64,000 bases of DNA from Haloplanus sp. CK5-1 (GCF_037201915.1 NZ_CP147505.1:2418001-2482000); one strand, 5' to 3'; counted from the first letter of the stretch, positions 15,994 through 26,089 are shown. Program-made: numbers and translations. Notes: generated by a model not told the origin, from the letters alone.

Positions 15994-18207
15994 TCAGTTT
16001 TCCGGGGGTTCCACCGGTCCGGGGGCGGATTCGACCGGGATGCGGAGGGTAGTGCGACTGCCCCGGGGATCGTTCTCACCGAGGATCATCTCTCCCCCGA
16101 GACTCCTAGTTATCCAGTACACGAGGGGCAGTCCGATTCCGCTGCCGTGATTGAGTGGTGTCTCCTCGCCGCTCGAGATTATCGCTTGCTCTTCGATCGG
16201 AATTCCGGGCCCGTCGTCGAGGATTTCGATGTCCACCATCTTCCCCGCGTCGTCGCGTTCCGCGATCTCGGCAGTCACGTCGACCGTCGGCTCGGAGCGG
16301 TCGTTGTGAACGACTGCGTTCGTCACGGTTTCGCGGACCGCCTCCGCCAACCGACCGTCGGACTGCACCCAGATGTCGTCGGGCGCGCTGACCGTGATCT
16401 CGGCAGTCGGATACGTCTCCTCGAAGTTGGAGGCGAGCTCGGAGAGCAGTTCGGAGATGTTACGGACGTCGTCGGGCTCGCCCGCGCCTTCGACGAGATC
16501 GTGAACGGTTCTCACCTTCTCGCTGAGCTCGATCAACGACGCCGCTTGCTGCTCGATGGTCTGTAGCTGTGTCCGGGTTCGTTCGTCGTCGATCCGGGCC
16601 TCGAGTATCGACACGTTACCAGTGACGACGTTCATCGTGTTTCTGATATTGTGGCGCAGGACTCGATTGAACACCTCGAGTTGTTGGTTTCGTAATCGTT
16701 GTTCGCTCACGTCGGACTGGATCCCCACGAAGTGGGTGATCTCACCAGTCTCGTCACTGATGGGGGCGATCGTCTGGTCGACCTCGTACAACTCCCCGGA
16801 CTTGCGTTGGTTGATTATGTCGGCCTCCCAGACCTCGCCGGACAGAATCGTCTCCCAGAGTTCCTCGTAGAACGTCTCGTCGTGTTTGCCCGATTGAACG
16901 ATCGCTGGATTCAGCCCGACGAGTTCCTCGCGGGCGTATCCCGTGTCTTGGGCGTACCTCGGATTCGTGTATTCGATGGTCCCGTTTCGATCCGTTATCA
17001 CGACCCCGTGGCCCGCCTGTTCGACCGCGTTTCGGAACAACTCCAACTCCTCTTCGTACTCCTTGCGTTCGGTGATATCTTCTTGAAAGCTGACGAAGTG
17101 TGTCACCTCTCCGCCGCCGTTCGTGACCGGGGCAATCGTGACGCGGTTCCAGAACGGAGTGCCGTCTTTGCGGTAGTTCCGGAGTTCGACGGTTACCTGT
17201 TCGTGTGCGTCGATCGCCTCCCGCATCGCGGCAACTGGCTCGGGACGTGTCTCTTCGCCGTGCAAAAACCGAAGGTTTCGACCGACGACCTCCCGTTCCG
17301 AATAGCCAGTAACCTGGGTGAAGCCTTCGTTTGCGTAGATGATCGGATTGTCGTCTCGATGCGGATCGGTGATGACGACACCGATGGGAGTCGTCTCGAT
17401 CGCGTGTGTCTTCCACTCGAGTTCCTCTTGGTAGTTGACGCGTTCCGTGACGTCGCGGGCGGACAAGATGACCGTCGACCGATCGTCGCCCGACTCCTCG
17501 AGCGTCGCTCCGCTCACCTCGAGGTGACGGACGTCACCCGCGTTCGTCTCGCAACGGAGCTCGTCGGTCCGTCCCGTGCCAGTCTCCGTCACTCGCTGCA
17601 GAAACGACCGGTAGGTGTCTCGATCCGACCGATGGATCGTCTCCGAGGCCCTGAGGCCGAGGAGTTCGTCACGGGCGTAGCCGAGCAAGTCACCGGCTGC
17701 AGGATTGCATTCGACGAACGTGTCCTCGGCGACGTCGACGACGAAGAGCGCGTCGTTTGTCGACTCGAACAGTTGTTGAAACCGACTCTCCATTCGTTCG
17801 TATCGTCGCGCGAGCGCGAGAGACTGGTTTCGGCGGGTGAGTAGGTTGTCCACCCGTCGAAACAGGACCTGCCGTCCGACCGGTGCGGAAACGACGTCGT
17901 CTACGAGTGAGGGTGCCTCGGCGTCGTCGCGTGCTAGTCGATCGACTGGGGCGGGTGCCGTCTCCCGCTGGATCACGAGCACCGGACAGAATACGGGTTG
18001 TGTGTCCGCTTTCCGACGCTCGAGTTCCGAGCGGTACGCCGAAACCAGCCGATCACCGATCAGATAGCAGTCGACTGGCTGCAGCGTCTCGTCGGTGACT
18101 ATCTCGTATCGTTCGGAGAGCAGCTCTTCGAGAGCATCCCGGTCGCCGGATTCGCTCACTAGCAACTGGATCCGTGCTGTGGGTTCGGGAGTCGGTGCGT
18201 CCGTCAT
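15994..18207 (-). CDS. PAS-domain sensor histidine kinase with N-terminal receiver-like domain
   Basis: 737 residues, no transmembrane helix. Residues 10-125 are a degenerate receiver-like domain and 141-255 are PAS 1. PAS 2 (266-385) has LOV-like architecture, but GRNLRFLHG has Leu312 where LOV domains need the flavin-binding Cys. PAS 3 (390-505) follows. The phospho-acceptor region is LRHNIRN, and the ATPase domain contains NAVVHND, DDGPGI and GSGIGLPLVYW. It is therefore a cytoplasmic sensor, probably of redox or another ligand rather than light. It starts 17 bp after the double-KaiC gene, so the two are co-transcribed and likely work together. Confidence 0.9.
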   Translation of the reverse strand: MTDAPTPEPTARIQLLVSESGDRDALEELLSERYEIVTDETLQPVDCYLIGDRLVSAYRSELERRKADTQPVFCPVLVIQRETAPAPVDRLARDDAEAPSLVDDVVSAPVGRQVLFRRVDNLLTRRNQSLALARRYERMESRFQQLFESTNDALFVVDVAEDTFVECNPAAGDLLGYARDELLGLRASETIHRSDRDTYRSFLQRVTETGTGRTDELRCETNAGDVRHLEVSGATLEESGDDRSTVILSARDVTERVNYQEELEWKTHAIETTPIGVVITDPHRDDNPIIYANEGFTQVTGYSEREVVGRNLRFLHGEETRPEPVAAMREAIDAHEQVTVELRNYRKDGTPFWNRVTIAPVTNGGGEVTHFVSFQEDITERKEYEEELELFRNAVEQAGHGVVITDRNGTIEYTNPRYAQDTGYAREELVGLNPAIVQSGKHDETFYEELWETILSGEVWEADIINQRKSGELYEVDQTIAPISDETGEITHFVGIQSDVSEQRLRNQQLEVFNRVLRHNIRNTMNVVTGNVSILEARIDDERTRTQLQTIEQQAASLIELSEKVRTVHDLVEGAGEPDDVRNISELLSELASNFEETYPTAEITVSAPDDIWVQSDGRLAEAVRETVTNAVVHNDRSEPTVDVTAEIAERDDAGKMVDIEILDDGPGIPIEEQAIISSGEETPLNHGSGIGLPLVYWITRSLGGEMILGENDPRGSRTTLRIPVESAPGPVEPPEN

Positions 18208-18224
18208 GGTCGACTAGGTGTCCG

Positions 18225-19712
18225 TCACTCGTGGTCGGTTGGCGTCGGTGACCCTCGCATGATGCCGTGAACGCTATCGAAGGGCTCCTCGACCGACAGT
18301 CCCGTTCCGCTGGTGATCGTGAATCGGTGGAACCGGTTGTCGAAGTCCCCGAGGCGTTTTTTGAGAACGCCGATAACTCGCACGGTCTCTCCGTCGAGTT
18401 CGACGTACGAGAGGCCCACGATGTTGTCGGCAATGTAGCTCGTGTTCGTACTCGTCGCTTCGGAAATACCGGTGAGGCGCTCGATTTCGTCGGTGATGAT
18501 GACGGCGACCCCTCGGTTTTTGAGCGTGCGCGTCAACGAGTGGAGACGGCGGACGAGTCGCTCCGCGTCGCCTTGTAGCGAGAGTTTGTATCCGGACAGT
18601 CCGTCGATGAAGACCGCGTCCGGTTCGGTCTCGTCGACGTCGGTTACGACCTGCTGAGTGAACTCCTCGCCCGACCGAACGAGCGGTTCGACTTCCTGGA
18701 ACGCCAGCGTTCCGTCGTCGTGGTAGTCCGCGATCGGGATGTCGAGGTTGTCGCTCCGATACGTGAACTGTTCGATAGATTCGTCGAACAGGTAGCCGAG
18801 TGCAGTCCCCTCGTCCTCGGCGATTCCGGCGAGCATCTGTGCACCGATCGTCGACTTCCCGACTCCAGTCGGACCAGTAGTAACCGTCACCGATCCTCGT
18901 TCGATCCCACCCCCTAGTAACGAGTCGAGGTCGTCGTTCCCCGTCGAGAGGAGTTCGGGATCGAACCCTCGATGGCGCTCGTCCGGTACCAACTGGGGAT
19001 AGACCTCTATCCCACACTCTCGGATTTCGAGACCGTGTGTTCCGTCCTTCTGACCGAGTCCTCGGTGTTTCGTGACCGCGATCCGTCGCTCGCTCTCGTC
19101 GAGGAAGAGATTGATAACGCCGTCGCTGAGCGACTCGAAGTCGTCGTACGCGAGGGACCGGTCACCCCGTCCGTGAGTCGTCCTCGTTGCGACGATCGTT
19201 CCGGTTCGATTCCGGAGGAACCGTATGAGCGACTGCAACCGCTTCCGGTACTGGTACTCGTCTCGCTCCACGTACTGTAACTGCGTTATCGGATCGATCA
19301 ACACACGTTCGGGATCCAGATCCTCGATCACGTCCTTGATATCCTTGGTGAATCGCTCGGATTCCACTGCCGTCGTCTCGACGAGGTCGTACGTGATGTC
19401 TTCGGCGAAGAAATCGGTTCCCGGCCCGATGTCGAGGAACGTGACGTCCGTTATATCGATGCCGACGCGGGCGGCGTTCGTGAGAATATCCGATTTGGAC
19501 TCTTCCCCGTGGATGTAGACGACGGTTTCACCGTTGTCGATTCCCTCTCGAAGGAAGTGCTGACCGAGGAGTGATTTGCCCGTCCCGGCGGTCCCTTGGA
19601 CGAGATACGCTCGGCCCCGAATGAGGCCACCGTTGAGTAAGGTGTCGAGTTCGGGGATCCCCGAACTGATCAGTTCTACGTCCGAGTGGGCCGTCGTGTT
19701 GTCGTCTGGCAT
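18225..19712 (-). CDS. Double-domain KaiC-like ATPase
   Basis: 495 residues with two RecA-like KaiC domains. Domain 1 has Walker A GTAGTGKSLLG (about residue 40), the HGEESKSD loop and Walker B RVLIDPITQL. Domain 2 has GPTGVGKSTIG, LFDESIEQF and AVFIDGLSGY. The S/T autophosphorylation pair of cyanobacterial KaiC is not evident near the C-terminus. Such archaeal KaiC-like proteins act as ATP-driven hexameric switches attached to two-component kinases. A PAS kinase gene follows 17 bp downstream. No KaiA or KaiB is present here. Confidence 0.9.
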   Translation of the reverse strand: MPDDNTTAHSDVELISSGIPELDTLLNGGLIRGRAYLVQGTAGTGKSLLGQHFLREGIDNGETVVYIHGEESKSDILTNAARVGIDITDVTFLDIGPGTDFFAEDITYDLVETTAVESERFTKDIKDVIEDLDPERVLIDPITQLQYVERDEYQYRKRLQSLIRFLRNRTGTIVATRTTHGRGDRSLAYDDFESLSDGVINLFLDESERRIAVTKHRGLGQKDGTHGLEIRECGIEVYPQLVPDERHRGFDPELLSTGNDDLDSLLGGGIERGSVTVTTGPTGVGKSTIGAQMLAGIAEDEGTALGYLFDESIEQFTYRSDNLDIPIADYHDDGTLAFQEVEPLVRSGEEFTQQVVTDVDETEPDAVFIDGLSGYKLSLQGDAERLVRRLHSLTRTLKNRGVAVIITDEIERLTGISEATSTNTSYIADNIVGLSYVELDGETVRVIGVLKKRLGDFDNRFHRFTITSGTGLSVEEPFDSVHGIMRGSPTPTDHE

Positions 19713-19973
19713 TCAGTTCCGAGTCAGGATCCCACGGGATTTCGAGTCCACCACATCAGGAGTCGAAACAACGTGTCAGCGTCTCGTTCATACAACGCCC
19801 CCTCTCGATCATACGCGATGTAGGAGAGTGAGTCTCATTAACCGTTTCGCAATATCTACGCGGATCGTCGGGGTGTCCGCGTATCGGCTCCGGGGGTTCG
19901 TGTCGCCGCCGACCTGACCCGACTGGCGGTGTGTCGGCAAGGGTAAAGGGTCGCCCGCCCGTACCCCGAAGCG

Positions 19974-22175
19974 ATGAACGCGACGGCCGGGATCGAACTC
20001 ACGGTCCGGAGCGCGGAGAAGCGGGACGCGGGGCGTGGCATCGCACGGTTGCCGGAGGCCGCCCGCCAGCGACTCGGCGTGTTGAGCGGCGACGCGGTCG
20101 TCGTCGAGGGGTCGCGGACGACGGTCGCGAAACTCTGGCCGGCGCGGGCCGGCGTCCCCGACGACGCCATCCTCGTCGACGCGGGGACGCGAACCAACGC
20201 GGGCGTCGCCGTCGGCGACACGGTGACGGTGCGCGCGACGAGCGTCGCCGACGCCGACTCGATCACGCTCTCGGCACCAACCGGAGTCGATCCCGCGAAC
20301 GAGACCGCCCGGCGCGAGCTCCGGCGGGCGCTCGACGGTCGTCCCCTCCGGACCGGAGACCGAGTCCGCGTCGAGAGTCTGGACATCGACCCGTTCGTCG
20401 TCGACGGGACGCGTCCCGACGACCCGGTCCGGGTGACCGAGTCGACCGACCTCGAACTGACCGGCAGCCGTGCCGACGACGCGGCAGCCGACGACGATGC
20501 GGGCAGGCCGGGTGATCCGCGCGAGGGGACTCCCACCGGCGGGACCGACCTCGATCTCGGGGAACTGCCCCTCGCCGACGACCGCCCGTCACCGGCGACG
20601 GGCGTCACCTACGAGGACATCGGCGGCCTCGACGACGAACTCGACTTGGTGCGGGAGATGATCGAACTCCCGTTGTCGGAGCCCGAGCTGTTCGACCGCC
20701 TCGGCGTCGACCCGCCAAAAGGCGTCCTCCTACACGGCCCGCCGGGGACGGGCAAGACGCTGATCGCCAAGGCCGTCGCCAACGAGGTCGACGCGACCTT
20801 TCTCTCCGTTTCGGGCCCGGAGATCGTCTCGAAGTACAAGGGAGACAGCGAGGAGCGTCTGCGCGCGGTGTTCGAAGAGGCCCGCGAGCACGCGCCGGCC
20901 ATCGTCTTCTTCGACGAGATCGACTCCGTCGCGCCGACACGCGAGGACAACAGCGGGATGGAGGATCGGATCGTGGGCCAACTCCTCTCGCTGATGGACG
21001 GTCTCGAGGCCCGCGGCGAGGTGATCGTCATCGGCGCGACCAACCGGGTCGACGACCTCGACCCCGCGCTCCGCCGTGGCGGCCGGTTCGACCGCGAGAT
21101 CGAGATCGGGGTCCCCGGCGAGGCGGGGCGGCGAGAGATCCTCGACGTCCACACGAGACGGATGCCGACGACCGACGACGTGGACCTCGACCGCATGGCC
21201 GCCCGCACCCACGGCTTCGTCGGGGCCGACCTCGAATCCCTGGTGACCGAGGCGGCGATGTCCGCCCTCCGTCGCGCGCGCCGAGAGAGTCTCCCGACCG
21301 ACGATATCGCCGTCACGCGCGCCGACTTCGAGTCGGCGATGGCGGCCGTCGACCCCAGTGCCATGCGCGAGTACGTCTCCGAGACGCCGACCGAGGGGTT
21401 CGAGTCGGTCGGCGGTCTCGGCGAGACGAAGGCGACGCTCGAACGCGCGGTCACGTGGCCGCTGACGTACGGACCGCTGTTCGACGCGGCCGACGCCGAC
21501 CCACCCACCGGCATCCTGCTCTACGGCCCGCCGGGGACGGGCAAGACACTCCTCGCCCGCGCCGTCGCCGCCGAGAGCGGCGTCAACTTCGTCCGCGTCC
21601 GGGGTCCAGAACTCCTCGACCGCTACGTCGGCGAGAGCGAGAAGGCCGTCCGCGAGGTGTTCGACCGCGCTCGGGGGGCCGCCCCCGCCATCGTCTTCTT
21701 CGACGAGATCGACGCCGTCGCCACCGCTCGCGACGACGCCGGCGAGGTGGTCGACCGCGTCGTCTCGCAACTCCTGACCGAGTTCGACGCCGCCGCCGAC
21801 AACCCCGGTCTGATCGTCCTCGCGGCGACCAACCGGAAGGCAGCCCTCGACCCTGCGCTCCTGCGGACCGGCCGGCTGGAGTCCCACGTCGAGGTTCCGC
21901 CACCCGACGAGGCGGCCCGCCGCGCCATCCTCGACGTCCACACCCGCGACAAGCCACTCGCGGGGGACGTCGACCTCGACGATATCGCGGGACGCACCGG
22001 CGGCTACTCCGGGGCGGACCTCGCCGGCGTCTGTCGGGAGGCGGCGGTCCGCGCCGTCCGGACGGTGGCCGACGCGTACCCCGGCCCTGCGGCGAACGAC
22101 CACGCCGACGAGGTGGCACTGACGGCCGCTCACTTCGAGGCAGCACTCGACGCCGTCGGGCCGTCGTTGTCGTGA
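19974..22175 (+). CDS. Cdc48/VAT-type AAA+ ATPase
   Basis: 733 residues. Residues 1-150 are the double-psi-barrel N domain (ELTVRSAEKRDAGRGIARLP). An acidic linker follows, then AAA domain 1 with GPPGTGKT, FFDEIDS and arginine fingers in RRGGRFDRE, and AAA domain 2 with GPPGTGKTLLAR and FFDEIDA. The second arginine-finger region reads RTGRLESHVE rather than the usual RPGRFD. The linker YEDIGGLD starts the first AAA module. It unfolds or extracts protein substrates for the proteasome. Haloarchaea usually have several Cdc48 paralogues, and this divergent one is probably not the main copy (inference). Confidence 0.93.
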   Translation: MNATAGIELTVRSAEKRDAGRGIARLPEAARQRLGVLSGDAVVVEGSRTTVAKLWPARAGVPDDAILVDAGTRTNAGVAVGDTVTVRATSVADADSITLSAPTGVDPANETARRELRRALDGRPLRTGDRVRVESLDIDPFVVDGTRPDDPVRVTESTDLELTGSRADDAAADDDAGRPGDPREGTPTGGTDLDLGELPLADDRPSPATGVTYEDIGGLDDELDLVREMIELPLSEPELFDRLGVDPPKGVLLHGPPGTGKTLIAKAVANEVDATFLSVSGPEIVSKYKGDSEERLRAVFEEAREHAPAIVFFDEIDSVAPTREDNSGMEDRIVGQLLSLMDGLEARGEVIVIGATNRVDDLDPALRRGGRFDREIEIGVPGEAGRREILDVHTRRMPTTDDVDLDRMAARTHGFVGADLESLVTEAAMSALRRARRESLPTDDIAVTRADFESAMAAVDPSAMREYVSETPTEGFESVGGLGETKATLERAVTWPLTYGPLFDAADADPPTGILLYGPPGTGKTLLARAVAAESGVNFVRVRGPELLDRYVGESEKAVREVFDRARGAAPAIVFFDEIDAVATARDDAGEVVDRVVSQLLTEFDAAADNPGLIVLAATNRKAALDPALLRTGRLESHVEVPPPDEAARRAILDVHTRDKPLAGDVDLDDIAGRTGGYSGADLAGVCREAAVRAVRTVADAYPGPAANDHADEVALTAAHFEAALDAVGPSLS

Positions 22176-22218
22176 GCGGTGAGTTGACTCAAGGCCCCGT
22201 CCGGCGTACGGGCCGACG

Positions 22219-22524
22219 ATGAGCGACGAACGGTGTCCCGACGACGAGTGGCGGACCGTAGTTCGGAACGTTCCCATCGTCTCCGTCGATCTCGTGGTCC
22301 GACACGACGGCGGCGTGGTGCTCGGCCGCCGCGAGAACGCTCCCGCCCGCGGCGAGTGGTTCGTCCCCGGCGGCCGCGTCCGGAAGGACGAACCGCTCGC
22401 CGACGCGGTCCACCGGGTCGCCCGCGACGACCAACACGCGCCACTCCGGACCTTCGAACCGCCGTTTCCGGACTTCCACCCGTACGTCGAGGCGTACCTC
22501 CGGGACGCGGGGCTGGCGGAGTAG
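22219..22524 (+). CDS. Truncated NUDIX-like protein (GDP-mannose mannosyl hydrolase-like)
   Basis: 101 residues beginning like the GDP-mannose mannosyl hydrolase NUDIX group: VDLVVRHDGGVVLGRRENAP, GEWFVPGGRVRKDEPLADAV. The NUDIX box then fails: RVARDDQHAP replaces R-E-x-x-E-E-x-G, and the usual 50-residue central part is missing before HPYVEAYL. It is probably an internal-deletion form without hydrolase activity, or a degraded gene still open. It lies 44 bp after cdc48 and 42 bp before the DUF2071 gene. Confidence 0.65.
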   Translation: MSDERCPDDEWRTVVRNVPIVSVDLVVRHDGGVVLGRRENAPARGEWFVPGGRVRKDEPLADAVHRVARDDQHAPLRTFEPPFPDFHPYVEAYLRDAGLAE

Positions 22525-22565
22525 CCCACCGACAGACCGACTTCGGTCCGGTCCCTACCGCCGCC

Positions 22566-23255
22566 ATGTCCCGTTCGCTCCTCGCGATGCGCTGGGAGGA
22601 CGTACTGTTCGCCCACTGGGCGGTCGATCCGGGCGTCGTTGCGGCGACGCTCCCGGAGGGCCTGACGGTCGACACCGACGACGGCGACGCCTACCTCGGC
22701 GTCGTCGGCTTCCGGATGCGGTCGATCCGTCCCCGTGGGTTCCCCGTCGGCCTCTCCTTTCCCGAACTGAACCTCCGGACGTACGTCCGCGCCGACGACG
22801 GCCCGGGCGTCTACTTCTACAACCTCGACGCCGCCGACCGGATCGGCGTGGCGGTCGCCCGTGGACTGTTTCGGCTCCCGTACTACCGCGCCGAGATGGA
22901 CGTCGACGACCGATCCGACGGGACCATCGCGTTCCGCAGTCGGCGCGTCCACTCCGGAGCCCCGTCCGCGCGCTTCGACGCCGACTACCGGCCGCGCGGC
23001 GACCCCGAACCGGTCGCCCCGGACTCGCTGGCCGCCTTCCTCACCGAGCGCTACCGGTTCTACACGGCGAGCGACGGCGGGCGACTGTACCGCGGGACCA
23101 TCGAGCATCCGCCGTGGGACCTCGCCGAGGCGACGCTCTCGGTTCGGGAGAACACGCTCTTCGAGGTCAACGGCTTCGACCACCCCGAGGGCGACTCCCT
23201 AGTCCACTACGCGCCCGGCGTCGACGTGACGGCCGGCCCGATTCGGCCGCTCTAG
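22566..23255 (+). CDS. DUF2071 (YqjF-like) family protein
   Basis: 229 residues from MSRSLLAMRWEDVLFAHWAV. The whole pattern (LPEGLTVDTDDGDAYLGVVGF, PELNLRTYVR, GVYFYNLDAADRIGVAVAR, FRLPYYRAEM and FLTERYRFYT) matches YqjF/DUF2071, an acetoacetate-decarboxylase-like beta fold of unknown substrate. Its TAG stop overlaps, tail to tail by 4 bp, the stop of the convergent helicase gene. Confidence 0.88.
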   Translation: MSRSLLAMRWEDVLFAHWAVDPGVVAATLPEGLTVDTDDGDAYLGVVGFRMRSIRPRGFPVGLSFPELNLRTYVRADDGPGVYFYNLDAADRIGVAVARGLFRLPYYRAEMDVDDRSDGTIAFRSRRVHSGAPSARFDADYRPRGDPEPVAPDSLAAFLTERYRFYTASDGGRLYRGTIEHPPWDLAEATLSVRENTLFEVNGFDHPEGDSLVHYAPGVDVTAGPIRPL

Positions 23256-26089
23256 TCCCAGAACGACTGCGTCCGGGCGTACTGGCGCTCCTGGTCGAGG
23301 ATGTCGCGGTAGAAGTCGGCCTCGTCCTCGCGGAGTTTGGCGATGATGCGGGCGGCGTTGTGCGGGCCGACGCCGCGGGCGGCCATGGCGATCACCGCCT
23401 GCTTGCCGTGGCTCTGGACGAGGTTGGCCGACTTGTAGGCGCGTTCGGTGAGTCGCTCTTGCTCCTCGTCTTTCTCCCCCGCTCTCACCGCCTTCACCGC
23501 CTCTTCGTCCCACGGATTGAGCGCGGCGACCCGCGTCGACTCACACTCCGGACACCGTGGCTGGTCGGGCACCCGCTTCACCTTCGTCTTTCGCGTCCAC
23601 TCCGTACAGTGGAGACAGAAGAGGATCACCCGGTCCTCGTGGATGCGCTCTTTCAGCGTCTCGACGACGCTCGCGTCCGCGTTCTCCGGGACGAGCAGTT
23701 CCCGGCCGCTGGAGCGCCCGCCCGTGCCGATGGGCGTGTGTTCCCGTGCGGTCACCAACTCGATCTCCCCGGACTGAATCCGGTCTAGCACGTCGGCGGC
23801 CTCCTCGACCGCCAGGTCCGTATGGAACACCTCCCGGAGCGCCTCCTCGTAGACGGGGGTGTCCTCCAGTGCGGCGAGTAGGCGGTCGGCCCCGAACCGG
23901 CCCGACCCCTGGTATCGCTTGAGTGCGCCGAACTTCGCGGCCACCTGTGCCAGCGTGAACTTCAGCGTCTGTGAGTTCTTCAGCGCGAGTTCGAGCAGTC
24001 CCTCGACGTGGGCGGGATCGGTCGTCTCCAGCACCTCCACCACGTCGCTCGGTCCGGCCCGCCCCGGCACCTCGAGTTCGATCCGGTAGGGGTCGACCTC
24101 CATCCCGACCGACGACCCGGTGCGCTGGCCGACCAGCGCCGAACACAGGCGTCCGAGCGTCTCGTTCACCTCGTGGCCGAACGGGGCGTTGAGAACGACG
24201 CCACGGCCCTGCCCCTCGACCACGAGGCGGTCGGCCGTGGGCGTGGGCGCGCCCGCCTCGACCTGCTTCTCGACGGAATCGAGCGCCTCCGCGAGCGTGT
24301 ACGCGTCGCTCGGATACCGACCGAGGAACTCGCGGGCGACCGCCGACCGGTCCGCGCCGCCCTCGAACTGCGTGGTCGCGACCTGACGCATCTCACCCAC
24401 CTCGCCGGCGACCGCCGCTGGAACCGGGATCTCCTGGCCCGTCCACGACGGCACTTCGCCCGCGGGGTCTTCGATGGGTGTCACCTCCACTCTGGTCTCT
24501 TCCTCGTCGACCTCGGTGATCCGCCACATCTCGCCGCGCTGGATGAACACCTCACCCGGCGTGGCGAAGTTGAGGACGAACCGCTCGTCGAGGGTGCCGA
24601 CCGTCGTCCGCGAAGAGAGGTCGTACACCTCGTAGGTCTCCTCGTCGGGGATCATCGACAGGTTGGCGTAGAAGTAGCGCCACGTCCCCCCCGACTTCTC
24701 CAAGCGGTCGGCCTCCTCGTCCAGCCACAGCAAGCGGTTCCCCGAGAGTTCGCGCACCACTTCGCGGAAGCGTTCTGCCGAGAGATCACGGAAGGGGTAC
24801 GCTCGCGTCAGCGTCTCGTAGGCCTCGCGAGCGCCTATCTCGCCGTAGTCCATCACGAGGCCGACGATCTGGTTCGCGGCCACGTCGAGGCTGCCGTCGT
24901 GGATCGTCGCGGGTTCGACCTCGCCGGCGACGGCACGGCGGGCGATGGCCAGTGCCTCCAGCGTGTCGTCGGGGTGGCTGGTGAGGACCGTCCCCTCGGA
25001 GACCTGGTCGCGGCGGTGGCCCGCGCGCCCGACCCGCTGGAGGAGGCGAGCCACCTCCCGGGGACTGCCGTACTGGACGACGTGGTCGACCCGGCCCACG
25101 TCGATGCCGAGTTCCATCGAAGACGTACAGACCAACCCGTCGAGGTCGCCCGTCTTGAACGCCTCCTCGACCTCGATCCGGGCCTCCGTCGAGAGCGACC
25201 CGTGGTGGACGCCGATCGGCGCATCGAGTCGCTTGAACCGCGACCCCAGCGCCTCCGCGGTCTGTCGCGTGTTGACGAACACCAGCGTCGACTCGTTGTC
25301 GGCGACGATGTCGCGGATCGCCCGGACGTGGCTGGCGACCTCGGCGTCGGTCGCCAGTTCGCCCGCCAGCGCCTCGTCCGCCTCGGTCGGTTCGGGTTCG
25401 CGCACCCGGAACTCGACGTTCGTCCCCGCCTCGACTTCGACGAGCGAACACTCCCGACCGCCGGTGAGGAACGCGCCGACCTCCTCGGGCGACCCGACGG
25501 TCGCGGACAGGCCGATCCGCTGGAACGGTCCAGCAAGGTCCCGTAGGCGTTCCAGACCGACGGTCAACTGCGCACCCCGCTTCGACGACGCGAGTTCGTG
25601 GACCTCGTCGACGACGACGTGGTTCACGTCCGAGAGCGCCGTTCGCAGTTTCTCGCCCGTCAGGGTCGCCTGAAGCGTCTCGGGCGTCGTCACCAGTACG
25701 TCCGGTGGGTCGTCGGCCTGCTTGCCCCGCCGGTACTGTGTGGTGTCGCCGTGGCGCACGTCCACCTCGACGTCGAGGTACTCTCCCCACCAGTCCAGGC
25801 GGTCGCGCATGTCGCGGTTGAGCGCCCGCAGGGGCGTGATGTAGAGCGCCGAGATGCCGAACCGATCCTCGGCGCGGTGGATCGAATCGAACACCGGCAA
25901 CATCGCCGTCTCCGTCTTCCCCGTCCCCGTCGGTGCGAGGACGAGTGCGTTCTCGCCGGCCGCGAGCGGCGGGATCGCCCGGCGCTGTGGCTCGGTCGGC
26001 GTCGAGAACCCCCGCTCGGAGAGCGCCGATCGAACCCGCTCGCCGAGGTGAGTGAAGGCGTCCATCCCCGACGACTCCGTTTCTGCCAT
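23252..26089 (-). CDS. Lhr-family ATP-dependent DNA helicase
   Basis: 945 residues from MAETESSGMDAFTHLGE; a longer in-frame start would add low-complexity sequence. It is a superfamily 2 helicase: Q motif FSTPTEPQRRAI, motif I APTGTGKTE, motif II DEVH, motif III LSATVGS and motif VI QRVGRAGHRR. Winged-helix and Lhr-specific modules follow. A C-terminal zinc ribbon has two Cys pairs (FCLHC and RCPEC) near residues 820-845. Lhr enzymes are 3'-5' translocases linked to replication-coupled repair. The adjacent RPA operon fits a DNA-repair neighbourhood. Confidence 0.93.
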   Translation of the reverse strand: MAETESSGMDAFTHLGERVRSALSERGFSTPTEPQRRAIPPLAAGENALVLAPTGTGKTETAMLPVFDSIHRAEDRFGISALYITPLRALNRDMRDRLDWWGEYLDVEVDVRHGDTTQYRRGKQADDPPDVLVTTPETLQATLTGEKLRTALSDVNHVVVDEVHELASSKRGAQLTVGLERLRDLAGPFQRIGLSATVGSPEEVGAFLTGGRECSLVEVEAGTNVEFRVREPEPTEADEALAGELATDAEVASHVRAIRDIVADNESTLVFVNTRQTAEALGSRFKRLDAPIGVHHGSLSTEARIEVEEAFKTGDLDGLVCTSSMELGIDVGRVDHVVQYGSPREVARLLQRVGRAGHRRDQVSEGTVLTSHPDDTLEALAIARRAVAGEVEPATIHDGSLDVAANQIVGLVMDYGEIGAREAYETLTRAYPFRDLSAERFREVVRELSGNRLLWLDEEADRLEKSGGTWRYFYANLSMIPDEETYEVYDLSSRTTVGTLDERFVLNFATPGEVFIQRGEMWRITEVDEEETRVEVTPIEDPAGEVPSWTGQEIPVPAAVAGEVGEMRQVATTQFEGGADRSAVAREFLGRYPSDAYTLAEALDSVEKQVEAGAPTPTADRLVVEGQGRGVVLNAPFGHEVNETLGRLCSALVGQRTGSSVGMEVDPYRIELEVPGRAGPSDVVEVLETTDPAHVEGLLELALKNSQTLKFTLAQVAAKFGALKRYQGSGRFGADRLLAALEDTPVYEEALREVFHTDLAVEEAADVLDRIQSGEIELVTAREHTPIGTGGRSSGRELLVPENADASVVETLKERIHEDRVILFCLHCTEWTRKTKVKRVPDQPRCPECESTRVAALNPWDEEAVKAVRAGEKDEEQERLTERAYKSANLVQSHGKQAVIAMAARGVGPHNAARIIAKLREDEADFYRDILDQERQYARTQSFWD

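Noticed and set aside
18225-19712. Full circadian Kai clock
   Set aside because: No KaiA or KaiB gene is present and the KaiC phosphorylation pair is not evident, so only a KaiC-like ATPase is called.
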